From contig JAAFIG010000013.1 in assembly GCA_013298595.1 (NCBI GenBank), positions 56,886 through 120,885 of the forward strand: a stretch of DNA of 64,000 bases. The letters are read 5' to 3'. Source of the stretch: Deinococcales bacterium. GTDB lineage: Bacteria > Deinococcota > Deinococci > Deinococcales > JAAFIG01. The position numbers were made by a program, and so were the translations under genes. Under the pieces are notes generated by a model, which was not told where the DNA came from, did not search any database, and saw only the letters and a program-made list of their open reading frames with translations. Positions within the stretch are counted from its first letter, which is position 1, and every line of letters begins with the position of its first letter. This document shows positions 24,968 to 33,861 of the stretch, in pieces.

Positions 24968-26519
24968 TATTTTTGTTCAAGCGCTTAACTAAGCTCGAGA
25001 CTTCAGGGACTTGCAAAACCACACACATCAAAACATATGCAACAATGCCAACTCCACCAGCAACAACACAATGCAAAATGCCATTGATTGCACCTCTGGT
25101 GTAAGGCAGTAAACTCGAGATAAATTGTGCTACAAAAAACGTAATGACCGCAGCAATGCCAACTTTGATGGTGTGCCCAACCAATTTTTTATAATTTAAA
25201 CCAATTTGTAGGTGCAGCGCACCAACATAAACCCCAACCATCAACCAACCTGTGATGGCAGTGGCAAAATTCATAATCACAATGCCACGAGGTGCAAGCA
25301 AAATATACAATAAGGTATTTAAAGCAAAAGCAATGGTGCTAATAATTACTGCATCTCGAGAACGTTCTCGAGCGTAAAAAGCTCGAGTTAATAATTGCAC
25401 TAAACCCCACGGGGCAATGGCTAAGGCAAACGAAGGCAGCAATGCCAATGTGGGATTAAATTTATCATCCGAGATAATGCCTGGTAATTCAAAAATTGCA
25501 CTGGTGATATTGCTGGCTAATGCCCAAACCAATGCCGAAACACCAGCTGATAAAAACAAAACCAAGCGAGCATAGCGCGTTACGGTATCGCGGAAAGCTT
25601 CCCAATTTTTCTGAGCTGCAAATTCGGCAAAACGTGGATATGCTGCTGTGGCTGGAGAAACTGCAAATAAACCTTGTAAGGTTAAGAAAATAAATTCGGC
25701 ATTGCGAAAACCTGTAATTGACCCAGCCCCAAACCCAGCCAGTAACCCAGTTAAAATGACACTCAGAAACTGCCGTGTACTGGTGGTAAAGGCAAAAGGA
25801 GCCATCAGCAGTAAAGCTCTGGTTAAACCAGGATGCCATTGCAATCTGGGCATGGTCAACAAGCCAAATTGCCGTAAACTGGGTAACTGCACCAATAATT
25901 GAGCTAAACCACCAAAACTGGTAAATAAACCCAACCACAAGGCTTGATTTTGAAAAAGTACCAATCCTAAAATCGTTACAACATTAAAAGCCAGCGGTGC
26001 AAAAGCTGTTGCACCAAAACGCTCTTCGGCATTAAGTAAACCCATAGCTAAAGCACTAAACGAAATTCCCATTAAAAACGGCATAATCAAACGGGTTAAA
26101 AAAATGGTTAACTCTGTATCTAAACTCGAGCCTCTGGTGGCAACATTCAGTGCATTGGATGCCTGCATCAATGCCACCAATTGCGGTGCAAACAAAATCC
26201 CTAAACCAACAATGATTGCGTTGACTGCAATTAGTAAAGCAATAAAACTCGAGACAAAAGCTTTGCGTTCACTTGGCTCGAGTTTTTTATAAACAGGAAT
26301 AATGCTGTTAGATAAAGCTCCTTCGGCGAGTAATTCGCGGAATAAATTTGGAATGTTATAGGCAACATTAAAAGCATCGGTTAAACGGGTATCTAAGCGA
26401 TTAAAAAGGGTTTGCCGTAGTAAACCCAGCACTCGACTCGAGAGCGTGCCGCTCATGACAGTCAGGATGTTGCGAGTTGCGCTTTTACGAATTGGAGCGG
26501 TTACAGTTTCGGTTTCCAT
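24963..26519 (-). CDS. murJ: Lipid II flippase MurJ
   Basis: 518 residues with about 14 membrane helices of the MOP superfamily. Family features near the N-terminus are TVMSGTLSSRVLGLLRQTLFN and NIPNLFRELLAEGALSNSIIPVY, carrying the conserved charged residues of the central cavity. It flips lipid II for peptidoglycan synthesis. The gene stands alone, 48 bases beyond the end of the photolyase gene on the same strand. Confidence 0.95.
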   Translation of the reverse strand: METETVTAPIRKSATRNILTVMSGTLSSRVLGLLRQTLFNRLDTRLTDAFNVAYNIPNLFRELLAEGALSNSIIPVYKKLEPSERKAFVSSFIALLIAVNAIIVGLGILFAPQLVALMQASNALNVATRGSSLDTELTIFLTRLIMPFLMGISFSALAMGLLNAEERFGATAFAPLAFNVVTILGLVLFQNQALWLGLFTSFGGLAQLLVQLPSLRQFGLLTMPRLQWHPGLTRALLLMAPFAFTTSTRQFLSVILTGLLAGFGAGSITGFRNAEFIFLTLQGLFAVSPATAAYPRFAEFAAQKNWEAFRDTVTRYARLVLFLSAGVSALVWALASNITSAIFELPGIISDDKFNPTLALLPSFALAIAPWGLVQLLTRAFYARERSRDAVIISTIAFALNTLLYILLAPRGIVIMNFATAITGWLMVGVYVGALHLQIGLNYKKLVGHTIKVGIAAVITFFVAQFISSLLPYTRGAINGILHCVVAGGVGIVAYVLMCVVLQVPEVSSLVKRLNKNK

Positions 26520-26567
26520 ACAAACTGCGTGTAGGGTATCACTTTGTATGAACCTAAAGTGAATGCC

Positions 26568-28064
26568 TTAAATTTGCTCGAGGTTCTGCAAAATATGCTT
26601 GGCTTGCTCGAGGATGGCTGCTTGGGTGGTTTGATCTCGTTTTTGCCAATTGGCAAGAATAATGCTCATTCGGGGATTCTTTGCCAGACTGAGCAAGTGT
26701 TGGTTAATAAAGTTCCAGTACAAACTGTTAAAAGGGCAGGCATTTGCGCCAATGGTTTCTTTGGGATTGTACTGGCAGTGCTGGCAATGGTTGCTCATGC
26801 GGTTGATATAGGCTGCACCGCTGATATACGGTTTAGAAGTGAAAGTGCCACCATCGGCGTATTGACTCATACCAATGACATTAGGTGTCACAACCCAATC
26901 AAAAGCATCGACAAAACCCAGTAAAAACCAATCATTAACCGCTTGCGGTCGGATACCTGCTAACAAAGCAAAGTTGCCAAGGATCATTAAACGCTGAATA
27001 TGGTGAGCATGACCAGTATTCCAGACTTGTGTTACAGCACTCGAGACACAGTGCATCTTGGTTTTGCTCGTCCAATAAAAATGAGGTAAGTCTCGAGTCA
27101 AGCTATACCCATTGGCTTCTCGGAAATCTGGCATCAGTGTACTGTAAATGTGGTGCATAAATTCGCGCCAACCAAGGATTTGTCGAATAAATCCCTCAAG
27201 ACTACTCAGTGGCACTTGATCAATGTACTTTAGCGCAGTTTCACAAACTTCTTTAGCGGTTAAAAGACCAAGGTTGATAGCAGGGGAGAGTAAACTATGG
27301 TAGAGCTGTGCTTGACCAACAACAATGGCATCTTCGTAAGCGCCAAAATCGTGCAACCGAAACTCGAGAAAATGATCCAGTACTTGCAAGGCTTGTTGAC
27401 GAGTAACAGCCCAGTTAAACTGCTCGAGTGTACCAAAATGATTGGCGAAGTGCTGTTCAATAAAGGCTTTTGTCTCGAGTGTGATTGCATCTGGTTTTAA
27501 TTCAAGTGGTTTTGGGAAAATATGATTTTTAGGTGGAACTAAGCGATTTTCACTATCAAAATTCCATTTGCCACCCAAGGGTTCCGAGCCATCCATGAGC
27601 CAATTGGTTTTGCGTCGCAACTGACGATAAAAAAATTCCATACGATACGATTTTTTATCCGCAGCATATGTTTGCCAATCGGCGTGGGTGGATAACCATA
27701 AACAGTTTTCTATGATCTCGAGCTGCCCATCAAGACCAGAAACGATGGTCTGTAGTTTTTCGGCAACCCCATATTCGGCAGGCTGCATGACCGTAATGGT
27801 TGCTTTCGGAAATTGCTGCAAATACGCAGCAAAGCCTTCTTCAAAAGTTTGACCTTGCCAATAAAAAACCTGAAAACCTTTTAACTCGAGTTCAACCTTA
27901 AAATGCCGCATGGCACTATAAAGCAACAGCAATTTTTGCTTATGGTACTGCATCACTTGACCTCGAGCAATGCTTTCAATCATCAGTATTTGAGTTTGCT
28001 TGGGTGGATATAAATCAAAACGCTCGAGATTTAATTGATCGCCTAGTACAAGCACATGCTGCAT
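26568..28064 (-). CDS. Fe-S bacterial (6-4)-type photolyase/cryptochrome (FeS-BCP, PhrB-like)
   Basis: 498 residues of the deoxyribodipyrimidine-photolyase-related family. Four cysteines, C339, C427, C430 and C443, match by spacing the 4Fe-4S ligands of Agrobacterium PhrB (350, 438, 441, 454), with a constant offset of 11. The FAD region includes SSAVTQVWNTGHAHHIQRLM. These enzymes repair (6-4) photoproducts with light and use an FAD and a lumazine-type antenna. The start has TAGGCT six bases upstream and no ribosome site. Confidence 0.94.
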   Translation of the reverse strand: MQHVLVLGDQLNLERFDLYPPKQTQILMIESIARGQVMQYHKQKLLLLYSAMRHFKVELELKGFQVFYWQGQTFEEGFAAYLQQFPKATITVMQPAEYGVAEKLQTIVSGLDGQLEIIENCLWLSTHADWQTYAADKKSYRMEFFYRQLRRKTNWLMDGSEPLGGKWNFDSENRLVPPKNHIFPKPLELKPDAITLETKAFIEQHFANHFGTLEQFNWAVTRQQALQVLDHFLEFRLHDFGAYEDAIVVGQAQLYHSLLSPAINLGLLTAKEVCETALKYIDQVPLSSLEGFIRQILGWREFMHHIYSTLMPDFREANGYSLTRDLPHFYWTSKTKMHCVSSAVTQVWNTGHAHHIQRLMILGNFALLAGIRPQAVNDWFLLGFVDAFDWVVTPNVIGMSQYADGGTFTSKPYISGAAYINRMSNHCQHCQYNPKETIGANACPFNSLYWNFINQHLLSLAKNPRMSIILANWQKRDQTTQAAILEQAKHILQNLEQI

Positions 28065-28070
28065 ATCCCG

Positions 28071-28076
28071 AGCCTA
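28071..28076 (-). promoter_or_regulatory. Leaderless -10 box before the photolyase gene
   Basis: TAGGCT, six bases before the ATG at 28064. No good -35. Confidence 0.5.
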
Positions 28077-28149
28077 CGCCGCGTGATCATTTTTAATTGT
28101 AAGCAATGCGTATTGTCTCCAGCCCTTCTCGTTTTTAGAAAAAACCGCT

Positions 28150-29115
28150 ATGCTCGAGATGATGTTAGATTCTTTTGAAAATTACGAAACCGATTCTCAG
28201 CACTTAGCCCGACAACTCGAGGCATTGCCACACAGTTACGATGGTGCAACTAGGGCTTTACCTGCACCTCATGGTGTGATTGGTTTTGGTGAGGGTGCAT
28301 TAGCAGCCGAACTGATGCGTTCCCTGATAGATGATGCCACGGTTTCTGGTGGTACACAATTTGTGCTGGCAGGTGGTTTGGATTTTGGGGCAGTGGATGC
28401 AGCCAGTGTAATTGCCGAGGCAGCAGGTGCAAAAGTGTTTCGTATGGGTTTACCACGTAGCAGTGTGCTGAGTATCTCCGAGGATGAATTATCGTATTCG
28501 CTCGAGGAAGACCCAGATGACGAACCTCGAGATGATTTTTTCCCTGTGCCGAGTCATAGTTTTAGTACCTACACCTATTCGCAAGCCTTGGCGTACCTGA
28601 CCAATCATGGCAAAGAAGCTCAAGCCGCCGATGCAGTGCTGGCGAAGTTGCGCGAACAATGCAAAACCGAAATCCCTACAGATCAAAATCCAGCTAAACA
28701 ACTGGCTTGGAGTTTATGGACCCGTACGCCAATTCTGATTCCAACCAGTGGTTTTACAGTGCAAGCTTGGGTTTGGCAACTTGCCCTCTCGAGACTTGGT
28801 AAAAGCCTGAGTATCCCCCTTGCTCATAATGCCCTCGAGATCATTGCCAGTGGTTTTGAAGCTCGTCATGAAAGTGGCGATGCTTTGGTGGCTTTGCTGA
28901 TTGGTAGCGAAGATCAGAATTTGGTAGTGGCAAAAGAAATTCTTGAAACTCGAGTAGACGAAGTCATCGAAGTGCCAGCCCCAGCAGGTGATGCCTACAC
29001 AGCCAATCTTGGCTTATGGTACATGGCATCATGGGTTGGTTTATACCTTGCCCTGCTTTACAAACAAGACCCAAAGGATAGCGCACCGCTCGAAACGGTA
29101 CGCAAAGCGCGATGA
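28150..29115 (+). CDS. SIS-domain protein (phosphoglucose/phosphomannose isomerase-like)
   Basis: 321 residues with two SIS-type halves: GVIGFGEGALAAELMRSLI near 37-56 and a C-terminal PTSGFTVQAWVWQLALSRLGKSLSIPLAHNAL typical of bifunctional PGI/PMI enzymes. The conserved TSGNTxET loop is not evident, so isomerase activity is uncertain and a sugar-phosphate-binding role is possible. The stop overlaps the htrA-like start by four bases. Confidence 0.78.
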   Translation: MLEMMLDSFENYETDSQHLARQLEALPHSYDGATRALPAPHGVIGFGEGALAAELMRSLIDDATVSGGTQFVLAGGLDFGAVDAASVIAEAAGAKVFRMGLPRSSVLSISEDELSYSLEEDPDDEPRDDFFPVPSHSFSTYTYSQALAYLTNHGKEAQAADAVLAKLREQCKTEIPTDQNPAKQLAWSLWTRTPILIPTSGFTVQAWVWQLALSRLGKSLSIPLAHNALEIIASGFEARHESGDALVALLIGSEDQNLVVAKEILETRVDEVIEVPAPAGDAYTANLGLWYMASWVGLYLALLYKQDPKDSAPLETVRKAR

Positions 29116-30068
29116 AAGCATTGCCGTGGATAATTGCGGTTGTACTGGCTGGCATCGTTGGCTTTTTAATACCACGCCAGACCTCGAGTCCAACAGAAAT
29201 CCCACTCGAGCAGGTGTACAGCAAAGTCTCGAGCGCGATTGTTTCGGTACGAACTGATATTGCTGATTTATCCGACCCTGAATTACAGGGTTTGGGTTCA
29301 GCTTTTCATATTGGCAATGGTGTTTATATTACCGCTGCCCATGTTGTTGAAGGTGGCACAAAAGTCTACATAGACACTCGAGCCAGAACAGTTAAACACC
29401 TTGAAGGTGTACAACAAGCCAAAATTCTGGGCGTGGTTAAAGCCCTTGATTTAGCAGTTTTACAAGGCGAAACCATAGCAACCCAAGTGACATGGGCAAG
29501 TACCATTCCTGCAATTGGCTCGAGGTGTATGGCAATTGGTAATCCATTTGCTAGAGCACCTAGAACTTTGACGGTTGGTGTGATTTCAGGACTTGCTCGA
29601 GTCCAACAAACCCCAAATGGGGCACTCGCAGGTTTAGTGCAATTCGATGCCCAAGTCAACCCTGGTAACAGTGGTGGAGCACTACTAAATGGCAATGGTG
29701 AGGTGCTCGGTATTGTCTCGAGTATTCTTTCGGGGACTGGCTCGAGTGCAGGTGTTGGTTTTGCTATTTCCACAACCCAAGCTCGAGCGGTTGTCGAAGC
29801 GATTGTGCGTGGTGAAAAACCAGTCCTACCCAGCCTCGGTGCAAGCAGTCAAGATGACAGTGCAGTTCTACAAACCACACTTCCAGGCGGTATTGCCGAA
29901 AGTGCGGGGTTACAAGCAGGAGACGAAATTCTCGAGATTGCAGGTCTACCAGTCGAATCTCTGATCGAAGCCAGTGCTGTGGTCAGTGCCTCGGCAAAAG
30001 GTGCAAAACTGAGTCTGCAAGCCAAACGCAATGGCAAAATTCGCAGTTTTGAATTGCTGATTCCATAA
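29112..30068 (+). CDS. HtrA/DegP-type serine protease with one PDZ domain
   Basis: 318 residues. An N-terminal membrane anchor (WIIAVVLAGIVGFLI) is followed by a trypsin-like domain with H77 (ITAAHVV), D113 (ALDLAVL) and S187 (NPGNSGGAL). A PDZ domain at about 230-315 contains AGLQAGDEILEIAGLPV. It probably degrades misfolded envelope proteins. It is translationally coupled to the SIS gene. Confidence 0.94.
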   Translation: MKALPWIIAVVLAGIVGFLIPRQTSSPTEIPLEQVYSKVSSAIVSVRTDIADLSDPELQGLGSAFHIGNGVYITAAHVVEGGTKVYIDTRARTVKHLEGVQQAKILGVVKALDLAVLQGETIATQVTWASTIPAIGSRCMAIGNPFARAPRTLTVGVISGLARVQQTPNGALAGLVQFDAQVNPGNSGGALLNGNGEVLGIVSSILSGTGSSAGVGFAISTTQARAVVEAIVRGEKPVLPSLGASSQDDSAVLQTTLPGGIAESAGLQAGDEILEIAGLPVESLIEASAVVSASAKGAKLSLQAKRNGKIRSFELLIP

Positions 30069-30107
30069 TAAGCCGCTCTAGAATTTCGTGATTATGACTT
30101 TCCAAGG

Positions 30108-30113
30108 TAAAAT
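30108..30113 (+). promoter_or_regulatory. Leaderless -10 box before the coiled-coil gene
   Basis: TAAAAT, six bases before the ATG at 30120; TTCGTG lies 17 bases upstream of it. Confidence 0.5.
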
Positions 30114-30119
30114 TAAGCC

Positions 30120-30437
30120 ATGAACCAATCTGAAATAAAAGCATTGATACTCCAAGAACTCGAGCCGTTCAAAACAGAAATAAAGGCTTTACGCAACGAA
30201 CTCGAGGCGCTAAAAAATCCGTACAGAAGCGCTGAAATACCAATGCCTGAAGTTGCCCAAGAGATTACACCTGAATCTGCTCCTCCGCTCGAGGTTGCAG
30301 TGGGTGCACCACAAGAACGCCAAGATTTTATGCGCTTCTTACAACGAGGACTCGAGCAAGAACAACGCGAATTTTCTGAAGAACCCATAGATACCAAACC
30401 CGAGCCTAAAAAAGGTTGGAATCCATTCAAAAGATGA
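30120..30437 (+). CDS. Small charged coiled-coil protein (unknown)
   Basis: 105 residues. The first 40 form a predicted coiled coil (IKALILQELEPFKTEIKALRNELEAL). A Pro/Glu-rich linker follows, then an acidic helix and a basic tail (KKGWNPFKR). No known family. It overlaps miaA by four bases, so the two are co-translated. It could be a small partner or assembly factor; no function is claimed. Confidence 0.75.
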   Translation: MNQSEIKALILQELEPFKTEIKALRNELEALKNPYRSAEIPMPEVAQEITPESAPPLEVAVGAPQERQDFMRFLQRGLEQEQREFSEEPIDTKPEPKKGWNPFKR

Positions 30438-31375
30438 CACCCATTCCTGTGCTTTGCGGCGTAACTGCCAGTGGCAAAACAGCTTTATCCCTCGAGTTAG
30501 CAACAGCTTTTCCGCTCGAAGTGATCTCAGCCGATGCCATGATGGTCTATCAAGGTATGGATATTGGCACGGCTAAACCTAGCCTCGAGGAACGTTTGCG
30601 AGTACCGCATCATGGCATTGATATTTTAGCGCCTAACACCGATTTTTCTGTGGCTGCTTGGGTGGCAATGGCAGAAACAGCCATTGCTGATATTCTGTCT
30701 CGAGGACGGATTCCTTTTGTTGTTGGTGGCACTGGTTTTTATATTCGGGCTTTAACCCAAGGTTTACCAAGTACCCCAATCAGCGACCCAGAAGCCATAG
30801 CCCAACTCGAGGTTGAATTAAAAGCCCAAGGTTTAGACGCATTACTTGCTGAAATAGAAGCAGTTAGCCCAGAAGATGCTAGTAAAATGCAACGCAATCC
30901 ACGCCGCATCCTAAGAGCACTCGAGATTCTACGAGGCACAGGGAAACCCCCTTCAAGTTTTGCACCAATGCCTGCCAAGTATTTGTTCAAGAAAATCGCC
31001 TTGATTCCAGAAACCAGTGTGCTCGAGGAACGCATCGCCTTACGCACCCGTTGGATGTTAGAAACTGGCTTGCTCGAAGAAGCCGCAGGTCTTGCCAGTG
31101 TGTTTGTTCGCCAAGGCAGACGTGCCACAAGTTTTCAAGCTATTGGCTATAAACAAGCTTTAGATCATCTGTTTGGCACCCAAGATTCTATGGGGCAACA
31201 AGTTGCCATCTCACTCAAGGAGACCGAACGACGCATCAATCTTGCCACACGGCAATACGCTAAACGCCAAGGGACATGGTTTAAAGCCGAACCAAACACA
31301 ACAGTATTCACGCAATTAACCCAAGTGCAAACAGCGCTGCAAATAGCTTTCGAGTCGTTGGTGAGAAAAAACTAG
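30434..31375 (+). CDS. miaA: tRNA dimethylallyltransferase
   Basis: About 313 residues. P-loop CGVTASGKTALS at the N-terminus, VISADAMMVYQGMDIGTAKP next, then the catalytic-domain segment GGTGFYIRALTQGL and the C-terminal TRQYAKRQGTWF. The enzyme adds dimethylallyl to A37 of UNN-decoding tRNAs. The usual DS after ISA is DA here, a small change in the substrate site. ATG at 30434 overlaps the upstream stop; an earlier TTG is in frame but unlikely. Confidence 0.95.
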   Translation: MTPIPVLCGVTASGKTALSLELATAFPLEVISADAMMVYQGMDIGTAKPSLEERLRVPHHGIDILAPNTDFSVAAWVAMAETAIADILSRGRIPFVVGGTGFYIRALTQGLPSTPISDPEAIAQLEVELKAQGLDALLAEIEAVSPEDASKMQRNPRRILRALEILRGTGKPPSSFAPMPAKYLFKKIALIPETSVLEERIALRTRWMLETGLLEEAAGLASVFVRQGRRATSFQAIGYKQALDHLFGTQDSMGQQVAISLKETERRINLATRQYAKRQGTWFKAEPNTTVFTQLTQVQTALQIAFESLVRKN

Positions 31376-31386
31376 TGCCAATATCG

Positions 31387-31392
31387 TAAAAT
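31387..31392 (+). promoter_or_regulatory. Leaderless -10 box before the glycosyltransferase gene
   Basis: TAAAAT, six bases before the ATG at 31399. Confidence 0.5.
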
Positions 31393-31398
31393 ACTGCT

Positions 31399-32715
31399 AT
31401 GTCTCAATTCGAGCGACCTTTGCGGGTAGCGTTATTCACCGATACGTACCTGCCTCAAATCAACGGCGTTGTTACCAGCGTGGTCAATCTTAAACGTGGA
31501 CTCGAGGAAGCAGGGCATCACGTGACAATTGTTGCGCCTAAGCATCCACAACAAAAACCAGAAGTTGGTGTGATTCGCTTGCGTTCAACCACGTACCGCC
31601 CTCAACCCGAACAGCGCTACGCTTTTCCGCCATCGTTACGAAAAATGCTCGAGTTTCGACGCTTAAAATTTGACATCATTCACACCCACGGTTTACTGAT
31701 GCCAGCCCTTGGATTAGGTGTAGGACGAGTCCTCAATGTACCCGTCGTCATGACCTATCACACCCGAATTCGGGATTACGTGCATTATGCCCCGTTTTAC
31801 GCCACCATGTCTTGGCTGATGAACGACAAACGCTGGTATGTACGTGGCTCGAGAACCCGCACCAGAGTCTCACATCGCCTCAGTGATAGCCTCGAGCATG
31901 GCACCCAAGCCATTGCTGCTCGAGTAGACCAATGGATTTGTAATCGTAACCTCGAGATCATCTCACCCGCTGCTCCAATGGCAGATGAATTGGTTGAAAT
32001 GGGCGTACAAACCCCAATCAGTGTCGTACCAAACGGCATTAACCTCGAGTTATTAGCACAACCACGCCCAAACCCATATGGCAAACATAACATCCCGAAT
32101 GGAGTGAAACGACTCCTAACCGTCTCGAGAATTGGCAAAGAAAAATCCATAGATTTACTGCTCGAGCGTTTCAAACTGATTCACACTGCCATGCCAGAAA
32201 CCCATTTAATTATTGTAGGTGACGGACCAGAACGCAAACCCCTCGAGCAATACACAAAGGAACTTGGTCTCAGTAATGCTGTTACCTTTGTTGGTTACGT
32301 AGCCAACACCGAAGTTGGTGCGTACTACCAACACGCAGACCTATTTATCTTTGCCAGTACCTCCGAAACCCAAGGTATGGTCGCACTTGAAGCCAATGCG
32401 TGCAGTTGCCCAGTGGTCGCTCGAGCCGAAATGGGTATTATTTCTTGTGTACTAGACGGACAAACAGGTTATTTAGTAGACCCAGCCGATGCCCAAGCCT
32501 TTGCCCAACGTTCCCTCGAGTTACTGCAAAACGAAACAAAACGCCTCGAGTTTGCAACGGCTGCCAAAGCCTTTGCCTTTATTGAAGGTTCGCATCAAAC
32601 CATGACCAAACGGGTACTCGAGGTATATGAAAGAGCCATTGGTACATCCAAAGGTTGGTCTGATCTGAGTTTTGCAGATGCTATAACTACTGCTCGAGAC
32701 GAATTAATTGGATGA
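31399..32715 (+). CDS. GT4-family glycosyltransferase (diacylglycerol glucosyltransferase-like)
   Basis: 438 residues with two Rossmann halves. The N-terminus FTDTYLPQINGVVTSV and IIHTHGLLMPALG, and the C-terminal EX7E-type segment EATQGMVALEANACSCPVVA (here STSETQGMVALEA), match retaining GT-B enzymes that glycosylate diacylglycerol. GDGPERKPLE is the nucleotide-sugar region. A role in membrane glycolipids is likely. The DNA is rich in CTCGAG. No lipid gene is adjacent. Confidence 0.9.
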   Translation: MSQFERPLRVALFTDTYLPQINGVVTSVVNLKRGLEEAGHHVTIVAPKHPQQKPEVGVIRLRSTTYRPQPEQRYAFPPSLRKMLEFRRLKFDIIHTHGLLMPALGLGVGRVLNVPVVMTYHTRIRDYVHYAPFYATMSWLMNDKRWYVRGSRTRTRVSHRLSDSLEHGTQAIAARVDQWICNRNLEIISPAAPMADELVEMGVQTPISVVPNGINLELLAQPRPNPYGKHNIPNGVKRLLTVSRIGKEKSIDLLLERFKLIHTAMPETHLIIVGDGPERKPLEQYTKELGLSNAVTFVGYVANTEVGAYYQHADLFIFASTSETQGMVALEANACSCPVVARAEMGIISCVLDGQTGYLVDPADAQAFAQRSLELLQNETKRLEFATAAKAFAFIEGSHQTMTKRVLEVYERAIGTSKGWSDLSFADAITTARDELIG

Positions 32716-32930
32716 TTGTTGAACAATAGATGTTTGTGATTGTACTGAAAATGTTTCAGAAGCCTTGCACTCAAATGGTACTCGCTGAAATTCAGGTTCT
32801 GAACAGCGTAGATGAAAAATTTATCCCTCCTGTACTATATTGCCGATAATGACTGCAAATTGCACAAAATTATTTTCTAAAAGATTTACTGCAGGCGTTT
32901 AAAGCTTGCGATGGGTAAGGGATCTTAGTT
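32716..32930. other. Intergenic stretch without CTCGAG
   Basis: 215 AT-rich bases with no open frame of note and no clear promoter. It forms the left part of an 818-base CTCGAG-free segment (32703-33520). Confidence 0.4.
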
Positions 32931-33371
32931 GTGATAGAAAATAAAGAAATTTTTTTTGAAGAGTGGTCTGAAATATTATGGCAGTCGTGGGCAAATCCAA
33001 ATAGTGATTCCCAATCGCTATCTGCTTTTGAATTACTAGAAATATTCAAGCACAATGCGCTTACAAGACAAATTCCGAATCTGATTCAAGATTCAGAGTT
33101 GAATTTCTTTCAGTATTTAATGAAAGAGCGTGATTGGGATCAGGCACTGCTACTTGCATATGTTGATTATGGCAATATAGGTTACTATTTTTATGATGTT
33201 TGTGAGATTTATGTAGAACACTTTATGAAATTAGGGGAGTTTGCCGAAGTGATTATCACGAGTTTTTTGAACTCAAAAATGGGTGCTGATTTTCTTGAAA
33301 AGCGAGAGAAATCCCAGTATTACTTGGAAATGGCTTTGGAACAACTGAAAACTCCTAATCCAAAAAGCTAA
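32931..33371 (+). CDS. Hypothetical helical protein in a CTCGAG-free island
   Basis: 146 residues, mostly helical and acidic, rich in Phe, Tyr and Trp (IFFEEWSEILWQSW, LNFFQYLMKERDWDQALLLAYVDYGNIGYYFYDV). The start is GTG. No family is recognised. The composition is reminiscent of polymorphic-toxin immunity proteins, but no toxin lies next to it, so this is only a hint. Neither the gene nor its flanks contain CTCGAG, and the AT content is higher than in the neighbours, both pointing to recent acquisition. A terminator hairpin follows. Confidence 0.7.
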   Translation: MIENKEIFFEEWSEILWQSWANPNSDSQSLSAFELLEIFKHNALTRQIPNLIQDSELNFFQYLMKERDWDQALLLAYVDYGNIGYYFYDVCEIYVEHFMKLGEFAEVIITSFLNSKMGADFLEKREKSQYYLEMALEQLKTPNPKS

Positions 33372-33375
33372 ACTT

Positions 33376-33405
33376 AAGACTGTGCCAGTCTTTGTCTATG
33401 TTTTT
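33376..33405 (+). terminator. Terminator after the island gene
   Basis: Stem AAGACTG/CAGTCTT at 33376-33382 and 33386-33392 with a three-base loop, then TGTCTATGTTTTT. Confidence 0.6.
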
Positions 33406-33410
33406 GGTTT

Positions 33411-33434
33411 CTCTAGTCATTCTGGATACTAGAG
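33411..33434. repeat. Inverted repeat between convergent genes
   Basis: CTCTAGT at 33411-33417 and ACTAGAG at 33428-33434 around a ten-base loop. No T run. It may stabilise or end the minus-strand transcript. Confidence 0.4.
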
Positions 33435-33469
33435 TAAAAGCAGAGGAATCAGGATAATTGGAATGGCTT

Positions 33470-33859
33470 TTACCCCTGTAACAGCCATCGGTTGCTTTCC
33501 AGTAACTTGGCTTGTCCCTTACGCTCGAGTTCTTGTAAAGCAGTTAAGGCTGCGCTTTCCTCGAGCATGGTTTCTTGCAAAATTTGTTCAAGGGTTACTT
33601 CCCAGCCTTTGCGGTACGCTAAGCGCCAAATGGCTCGTTCGCCTCGGTGGGTGATGGGTTGGTTTTGTTGTTGTGTGGCTACTTTTTGGCAGAGTGTAAA
33701 ACTGAGTATGCCAACCACAATGGCTATCAGTGGCTCGAGCCACCAGAATGTTAGACCAAGTCGGGTCGAACCAATGATTGATAGTGTACCGAGTGTGGCA
33801 TAACCAAAGCCAATACCAACGGCACTGCTGACAAGAAGCCACGGGAGTTTTTTGGTCAT
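33470..33859 (-). CDS. Small membrane protein with C-terminal helix-turn-helix-like region
   Basis: 129 residues. Two membrane helices (LLVSSAVGIGFGYATLG and WLEPLIAIVVGILSFTL) precede a soluble C-terminal part (about 75-129; GWEVTLEQILQETMLEESAALTALQELERKGQAKLL) that resembles a winged helix. The family is unknown. It lies two bases after the DsbA-like gene on the same strand. Confidence 0.75.
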   Translation of the reverse strand: MTKKLPWLLVSSAVGIGFGYATLGTLSIIGSTRLGLTFWWLEPLIAIVVGILSFTLCQKVATQQQNQPITHRGERAIWRLAYRKGWEVTLEQILQETMLEESAALTALQELERKGQAKLLESNRWLLQG

Positions 33860-33861
33860 TT

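Noticed and set aside
26544..26924. A plus-strand frame of 126 codons inside the photolyase gene
   Set aside because: It is antisense to the strongly supported Fe-S photolyase C-terminus.
32931..33371. Calling the island gene an immunity protein
   Set aside because: Composition is suggestive, but there is no adjacent toxin or secretion gene and no recognised family.
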